In this document: in pieces, positions 6,784-10,090 of the stretch | How the letters are laid out: each line of letters begins with the position of its first letter | Position numbering within the stretch: the first letter of the stretch is position 1 | Origin: a bacterium UBP12_UBA5184 | GTDB taxonomy: Bacteria > Vulcanimicrobiota > Vulcanimicrobiia > Vulcanimicrobiales > Vulcanimicrobiaceae | Direction: 5' to 3' | DNA length: 10,090 nucleotides | Assembly (NCBI GenBank): GCA_002413145.1 | Contig: DHWK01000174.1 | Span: 7,790 to 17,879, forward strand | Program-made: the position numbers and the translations under genes | Notes under the pieces: generated by a model | What the model was told of the DNA's origin: nothing | The model's database searches: none | Seen by the model: only the letters and a program-made list of their open reading frames with translations

Positions 6784-7691
6784 GCGCAGAGTCGATCGCC
6801 GTCGGCGTAGACGCCGGCGCGACCTCGACCGACGTCGCCGTTTCGCGCGGTGGAAAATTCGAGCTGATGGCCCACGGCGGTCCCGGCAACCCGACGACGC
6901 AAGGCATCCAGGCGGTCGCGTCGATGATCGCCGAGACCGTGTTGCACGCCAGCCGCGGCGACGAGCCCGCGGCGCTCTACGTCGGCGCCGCCGGCGCGGC
7001 CCGCGAAAAGATCGCGCAGCCCTTGGAACGCGCGCTGCGCCTCGCGCTGCCGAGCACCAAGCACATCGTCGTCTCGGGCGACGTCGAGGCGTCGTTGCGG
7101 GCCGCCATCCCGGCCGGACCCGGAGTCGTCGTAATCGCCGGAACCGGGTCGGTGGCATACGCGGAGAACGGCGAGCGGCGCGCGAGGATCGGCGGTTTCG
7201 GCTACCTCGTCGGCGACGAAGGCTCGGCTTTCGGGATCGGACTCGCTGCGGTGAAGTTGCTGGCGCGCGTCTACGACGGCCGAGCGCGCGCCGACGAGAC
7301 GACCGCGTTGGCCGAACGGACGCTCGGTTGCAACGACCGTGACGGCCTGATCGCGATGGTGTACGAGCGTCCGTTGGACGTTCCAAAGATCGCGGCCTTA
7401 GCGCCGAGCGTCATCGCTTTCGCCGGCAAGGGCAACCGGGCATCGACCAAGATCGTGCAGTCGGCGGCGCAAGAGCTGGGCGACCTCGTACGTTTGGCAG
7501 CGCAGCAGACGGGCCTCGCCGATGGCTCTCCGGCCGTCGCGTTCGCCGGCGGCCTGCTGCGCGAAAATAGTCTCTTATCGTCCCTGCTCGAAACGCGCGT
7601 AAGCGACGAGCTACCCGGTGCGGCGATCGTGCGTTTGCGCGACGAACCGGCGCGCGCGGCGCTGCGCTTCGCCGAAGCGATGCTGGGATGA
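6780..7691 (+). CDS. BadF/BadG-family N-acetylglucosamine (or GlcNAc/MurNAc) kinase
   Basis: 303 aa from ATG 6780, overlapping anmK as ATGA. It belongs to the ASKHA-fold BadF/BadG/BcrA/BcrD family (PF01869), which includes mammalian GlcNAc kinase and Clostridium MurK. Motifs seen are phosphate-1 loop GVDAGATSTD (9-18), SGDVEASLRAA (99-109; D101 as likely catalytic Asp), phosphate-2 loop VVVIAGTGSVAY (116-127), GGFGYLVGDEGSAFGIG (138-154), typical of GlcNAc kinases, and the adenosine block AFAGGLLREN (254-263). In this operon it would phosphorylate the GlcNAc freed by NagZ to GlcNAc-6-P, and possibly MurNAc to MurNAc-6-P for MurQ, as MurK does. Sequence alone does not decide between these. No CoA-reductase iron-sulfur cysteines are seen, which argues against a BadF-type activator. 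Confidence 0.88.
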   Translation: MSAESIAVGVDAGATSTDVAVSRGGKFELMAHGGPGNPTTQGIQAVASMIAETVLHASRGDEPAALYVGAAGAAREKIAQPLERALRLALPSTKHIVVSGDVEASLRAAIPAGPGVVVIAGTGSVAYAENGERRARIGGFGYLVGDEGSAFGIGLAAVKLLARVYDGRARADETTALAERTLGCNDRDGLIAMVYERPLDVPKIAALAPSVIAFAGKGNRASTKIVQSAAQELGDLVRLAAQQTGLADGSPAVAFAGGLLRENSLLSSLLETRVSDELPGAAIVRLRDEPARAALRFAEAMLG

Positions 7692-8575
7692 GCGAAGCGC
7701 GGGTCGCCGTGACCGAATCGGTCAATCCGCAGACCCGTGGCCTCGACGCACTCTCAACGTCCGCGCTGGTCGCGCTGCTCGTGGCCCGGCAACGAGCGGC
7801 CTTCGATGCGGTCGAGGGCGCCGCGCCCTCAATCGTGCGCGCCGTTGAAGCGATCGCCGAACGCCTGCGAGCGGGAGGTTCGCTGCATTATGCCGGCGCC
7901 GGGAGCAGCGGCCGGCTCGCGACGTTGGATGCCGCCGAGTGTCCTCCGACATTCGGGACCTCGCCGGCGCTCGTTCGCGCGCACATCGCCGGGGGGAGTG
8001 CGGCGCTCGTTCGAGCGGTTGAGGGCGCAGAGGACGACGGGAGCGCGGGCGAACGCGAAGCGCGCGCCGAGGTGAAGGCGGGCGACGCCGTCGTTGGGAT
8101 TTCGGCCAGCGGCGGCGCTGCCTGGGTGGTTGCGTGGGTTCGCACGGCGCGCGAGCTCGGCGCGGCGACGATCGCGTTAACGAGCGACGGCGGGTCCGAC
8201 CTTGCCGCTGCGGCGGAGATCGCCATCCTGCTCGAGACGGGCGCGGAGCCCATCGCCGGCTCGACGCGCCTGGTCGCCGGCACGGCTGCGAAACTCGTCT
8301 TGAACGCAATCTCGACGGCGTCGATGGTGCGGCTTGGAAAAGTCTACGACAATCTCATGGTCGACGTCGTTGCGACCAACGCAAAGTTGCGCGCCCGTGC
8401 GTTGCGCTTGGTGGGGACGCTGGCGAACGTCGACCGAGCCGAGGCGGCGACATTGCTCGACGCCGCGGGCGGAAGCGTGAAGGTCGCGGTCGTGATGAGC
8501 CGGCGCCGCAGCGACGCGGAGACGGCTCGGACGCTGCTGGCGCGCGAGCGCGGCTTCCTGCGCAACCTTCTATAG
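7688..8575 (+). CDS. murQ: N-acetylmuramic acid 6-phosphate etherase MurQ
   Basis: 295 aa from ATG 7688, overlapping the kinase as ATGA. MurQ cleaves the lactyl ether of MurNAc-6-P to give GlcNAc-6-P and D-lactate in the cytoplasm. The SIS-domain fold and family motifs are clear: TESVNPQTRGLDALS (9-23), HYAGAGSSGRLATLDAAECPP (67-87), AVEGAEDD (110-117), GISASG (137-142), EPIAGSTRLVAGTAAKLVLN (187-206) and GKVYDNLMVDVVATN (217-231). E84 and E115 match the two catalytic glutamates described for E. coli MurQ (E83, E114). The segment after GISASG reads GAAWVV, where E. coli-type enzymes have about RTPYV. It is the last gene of the coupled block; its final codon and stop overlap the stop end of the leftward GNAT frame, with no terminator between them. 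Confidence 0.96.
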   Translation: MSEARVAVTESVNPQTRGLDALSTSALVALLVARQRAAFDAVEGAAPSIVRAVEAIAERLRAGGSLHYAGAGSSGRLATLDAAECPPTFGTSPALVRAHIAGGSAALVRAVEGAEDDGSAGEREARAEVKAGDAVVGISASGGAAWVVAWVRTARELGAATIALTSDGGSDLAAAAEIAILLETGAEPIAGSTRLVAGTAAKLVLNAISTASMVRLGKVYDNLMVDVVATNAKLRARALRLVGTLANVDRAEAATLLDAAGGSVKVAVVMSRRRSDAETARTLLARERGFLRNLL

Positions 8576-8878
8576 GAGGAGCGCCATCCGCTCTTCGTGC
8601 GAAGGCTCGAAGTCGAGCCCGCGATAGAATTGCTTGCCGGCTTCATTATCGAGGTGAACGTCGCCGTAGTCGGGGCGATCGACGAACAGCGTGAGCGCTT
8701 CGCCGAGGGCCGCTTCGGTCGGTTCTCGTCCGGATAGCGTTCCCACGTATGCGCCGCGCGAGTCGCGAAAGTAATCGTCCCTCAAGACGAGTTCGGAGAA
8801 GAGTGCGAAGACGTCTCGGCGGTCGGCGGTCGACATGCGCCGAAAAGTGAGATCCGATGTTGAAACCTCGTAGTCCAT
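8570..8878 (-). pseudogene. GNAT N-acetyltransferase remnant lacking the acetyl-CoA-binding middle
   Basis: Minus-strand frame of 102 codons from ATG 8878-8876 to TAG at 8572-8570. The first part (MDYEVSTSDLTFRRMSTADR to EALTLFVDRPDYG) looks like the start of a GNAT protein: an opening strand, helices and the region leading to strand 2. The last part (DVHLDNEAGKQFYRGLDFEP and a short tail) is the closing block, usually N-x-x-A-x-x-F-Y-x-x-x-G-F. Between Y-G and D-V-H, near 8660-8670, about 50 residues expected in a GNAT of about 155 aa are absent, including motif A (Q/R-x-x-G-x-G/A) that binds acetyl-CoA. The frame is unbroken, so an in-frame deletion is the simplest reading, leaving a probably inactive gene. 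An assembly error, or a real short protein, cannot be excluded. The frame is open back to ATG 9004, but that extension is antisense to the DUF4127 gene. Confidence 0.65.
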
Positions 8879-10090
8879 GCTGACCTGTTCCCGAAAAACG
8901 TTCGCCGCGCTCCTTTGCGGCGGGCTTTGTTGGAGGCCGAAAAACGCGTGCGCCGCGGAGGCCCCGAGCATCGCTTTCGTCCCGCTCGACGACCGCCCGG
9001 TCACGGCACAGCTGCCTACGATGCTGGGTCGCGTCGCCGGGCAGCCGTTGCTTCTGCCGCCGCGCGCTACGATCGGCTCGTACCTCGAGGCAGGACGACC
9101 CGAAGCGATCCTGCGCTGGCTGCATTCGGACCAGACACAGGGCGTTTCGGCCCTGGTCGCGTCGACCGATATGATCGCCTATGGCGGTCTCGTTGCGTCG
9201 CGAATTCCCGGCCCGAGCGCAGAAGACGCGGTCGCCCGGCTACGCAGCCTCGCGGCCTTCAAACGCGAGCGTCCGGCCACGTTCGTCGCGGCGTTCGGAA
9301 CGATCATGCGGCTCGCGCCGACCGGGGTACCGAAACTCGGTCTCGCGTCAAATTATTACGCGACCGGCGACACGGTCGAACTCATTACGCAGTATGCGAA
9401 TCTGCCCGATCCACCCCAAACCGGCGAACAGCGGGCCTACGCGGCGCGTTTGCGCGAACGAATCGGTGGCGCGACGCTCGACGCTTATCTCGCAACGCGC
9501 GCGCGCAACCGGTATGTCGACGAATACGCACTGCAGTTCGCCGCCGAGGGCGGGATCGATCGGATCGTCCTCGGCCAGGACGACGCCGGCCCTACCGGTT
9601 TGCACTTGCGCGACATCGCGGCGCTGCGAGCCCTCGTGCAGCGCTTCGCACTCGCCGATCGCGCCTCGATCGAGCCCGGCGCCGACGAGCTCGGGATGGC
9701 GATGCTCGCGGCGGTCTTTGCACGCAACGTCGGCTGGCGCCCGACCGTAAGCGTGACGTACTACCGATTCGAGGGCGAGAAATATCAAGACCCACTCGAG
9801 TTCGCTCCGGTCGGCGTGACCACCGAGCACCTGATTCGGCTTTGCGGCGCGCGCCGCGTCGCCGCCGGCGGCGATATCCGTCTCTACGTTCGACTCCCCG
9901 ATCCCGCGAGTCACGACGAAGCGATGGGAAAGGACATCGCGGCGAACGTCGCCGCGGGACGCAGTGTGGCGATCGCCGATCTATCGTTTCTTGCGGGTGA
10001 GCCGGGAGAAGACCAGCAGCGGCTCGCCGGCAATTTGATCGCCGACGGCATTGCGGGGAAAATCGACGCCTTCGCCTCGTGGAACACGAC
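8877..10090 (+). CDS. Exported DUF4127 family protein, C-terminus cut by window edge
   Basis: Open frame of 404 complete codons from ATG 8877 to the window end; an in-frame TAG at 8871-8873 fixes this as the earliest start. The N-terminus (MLTCSRKTFAALLCGGLC) has basic residues and a hydrophobic stretch, with a possible cleavage near ACAA-EAP (about residue 27), suggesting export; SRKTF faintly resembles a Tat motif with R-K in place of R-R. The mature protein opens with IAFVPLDDRPVT (32-43), the hallmark of DUF4127 (PF13552). Other conserved blocks are STDMIAYGGLVASR (96-109), VLGQDDAGPTGLH (231-243), GADELGM (268-274) and a final ASWNT where the family has an A-G-W-N-T-like motif. About 100 further residues are expected. 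The many conserved Asp residues suggest an enzyme, but no function is known to me. Its start overlaps that of the divergent GNAT remnant, so its promoter must lie inside that frame. Confidence 0.88.
   Translation, partial: MLTCSRKTFAALLCGGLCWRPKNACAAEAPSIAFVPLDDRPVTAQLPTMLGRVAGQPLLLPPRATIGSYLEAGRPEAILRWLHSDQTQGVSALVASTDMIAYGGLVASRIPGPSAEDAVARLRSLAAFKRERPATFVAAFGTIMRLAPTGVPKLGLASNYYATGDTVELITQYANLPDPPQTGEQRAYAARLRERIGGATLDAYLATRARNRYVDEYALQFAAEGGIDRIVLGQDDAGPTGLHLRDIAALRALVQRFALADRASIEPGADELGMAMLAAVFARNVGWRPTVSVTYYRFEGEKYQDPLEFAPVGVTTEHLIRLCGARRVAAGGDIRLYVRLPDPASHDEAMGKDIAANVAAGRSVAIADLSFLAGEPGEDQQRLAGNLIADGIAGKIDAFASWNT

Noticed and set aside
8574..8579. AGGAGG as a ribosome-binding site for a further gene
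   Set aside because: No ATG, GTG or TTG follows at normal spacing that opens a sensible frame; it also falls within the GNAT frame on the other strand.
8915..10000. Plus-strand open frame of 361 codons
   Set aside because: Arginine-rich shadow of the DUF4127 gene, which uses another frame and runs off the window.
1..10090. CRISPR array, tRNA, rRNA, IS element or prophage genes
   Set aside because: No spaced direct repeats, no cloverleaf, and no transposase- or integrase-like frame was seen on either strand.

Overview
The window comes from a GC-rich bacterium (estimated by eye at about 65% G+C) with tightly packed genes. No transfer signs (IS elements, integrases, tRNAs, CRISPR arrays) are visible. 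Almost no start codon has a recognisable Shine-Dalgarno sequence, and neighbouring genes overlap by a few bases. No marker gene fixes the taxon. The style (GC-rich, secreted retropepsin-like proteases, little use of Shine-Dalgarno) would fit phyla such as Eremiobacterota/Vulcanimicrobiota, but that is only a guess.

Left part (1-1966): a secreted retropepsin-like aspartyl protease runs leftward off the window edge. It starts almost head to head with a rightward hypothetical gene of about 128 codons (1092-1478). Next is a small secreted beta-strand-rich protein, possibly DUF5666-like (1529-1966). An 8-bp inverted repeat lies just before it.

Central part (2050-8575): six rightward genes form one block. 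They are a sugar-type ABC transporter ATPase (MsmK/UgpC-like), NagZ beta-N-acetylglucosaminidase, an AmiE/YfeW-type serine hydrolase, AnmK anhydro-MurNAc kinase, a BadF/BadG-type GlcNAc/MurNAc kinase and MurQ etherase. All five junctions overlap by 1-4 bases (GTGA, GTGA, TGATG, ATGA, ATGA), so the genes are very probably co-transcribed and translationally coupled. Together they describe a near-complete cytoplasmic route for recycling cell-wall fragments. NagZ removes GlcNAc from (anhydro)muropeptides, and the AmiE-like enzyme would cut off the peptide. AnmK turns anhydro-MurNAc into MurNAc-6-phosphate, and the sugar kinase phosphorylates free GlcNAc and/or MurNAc. MurQ converts MurNAc-6-phosphate to GlcNAc-6-phosphate plus D-lactate. 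The ATPase may energise uptake through permeases encoded elsewhere. NagA, a permease and a MurR-type regulator are not in the window.

Right part (8570-10090): a leftward GNAT-acetyltransferase-like reading frame overlaps the 3' end of murQ and seems to lack the middle of the fold, including the acetyl-CoA-binding motif; it is probably a decayed gene. Its start codon shares bases with the start of a rightward, probably exported DUF4127 protein that runs off the right edge. Two genes cut by the window edges (1-1087 minus and 8877-10090 plus) were recognised by reading through to the edge.
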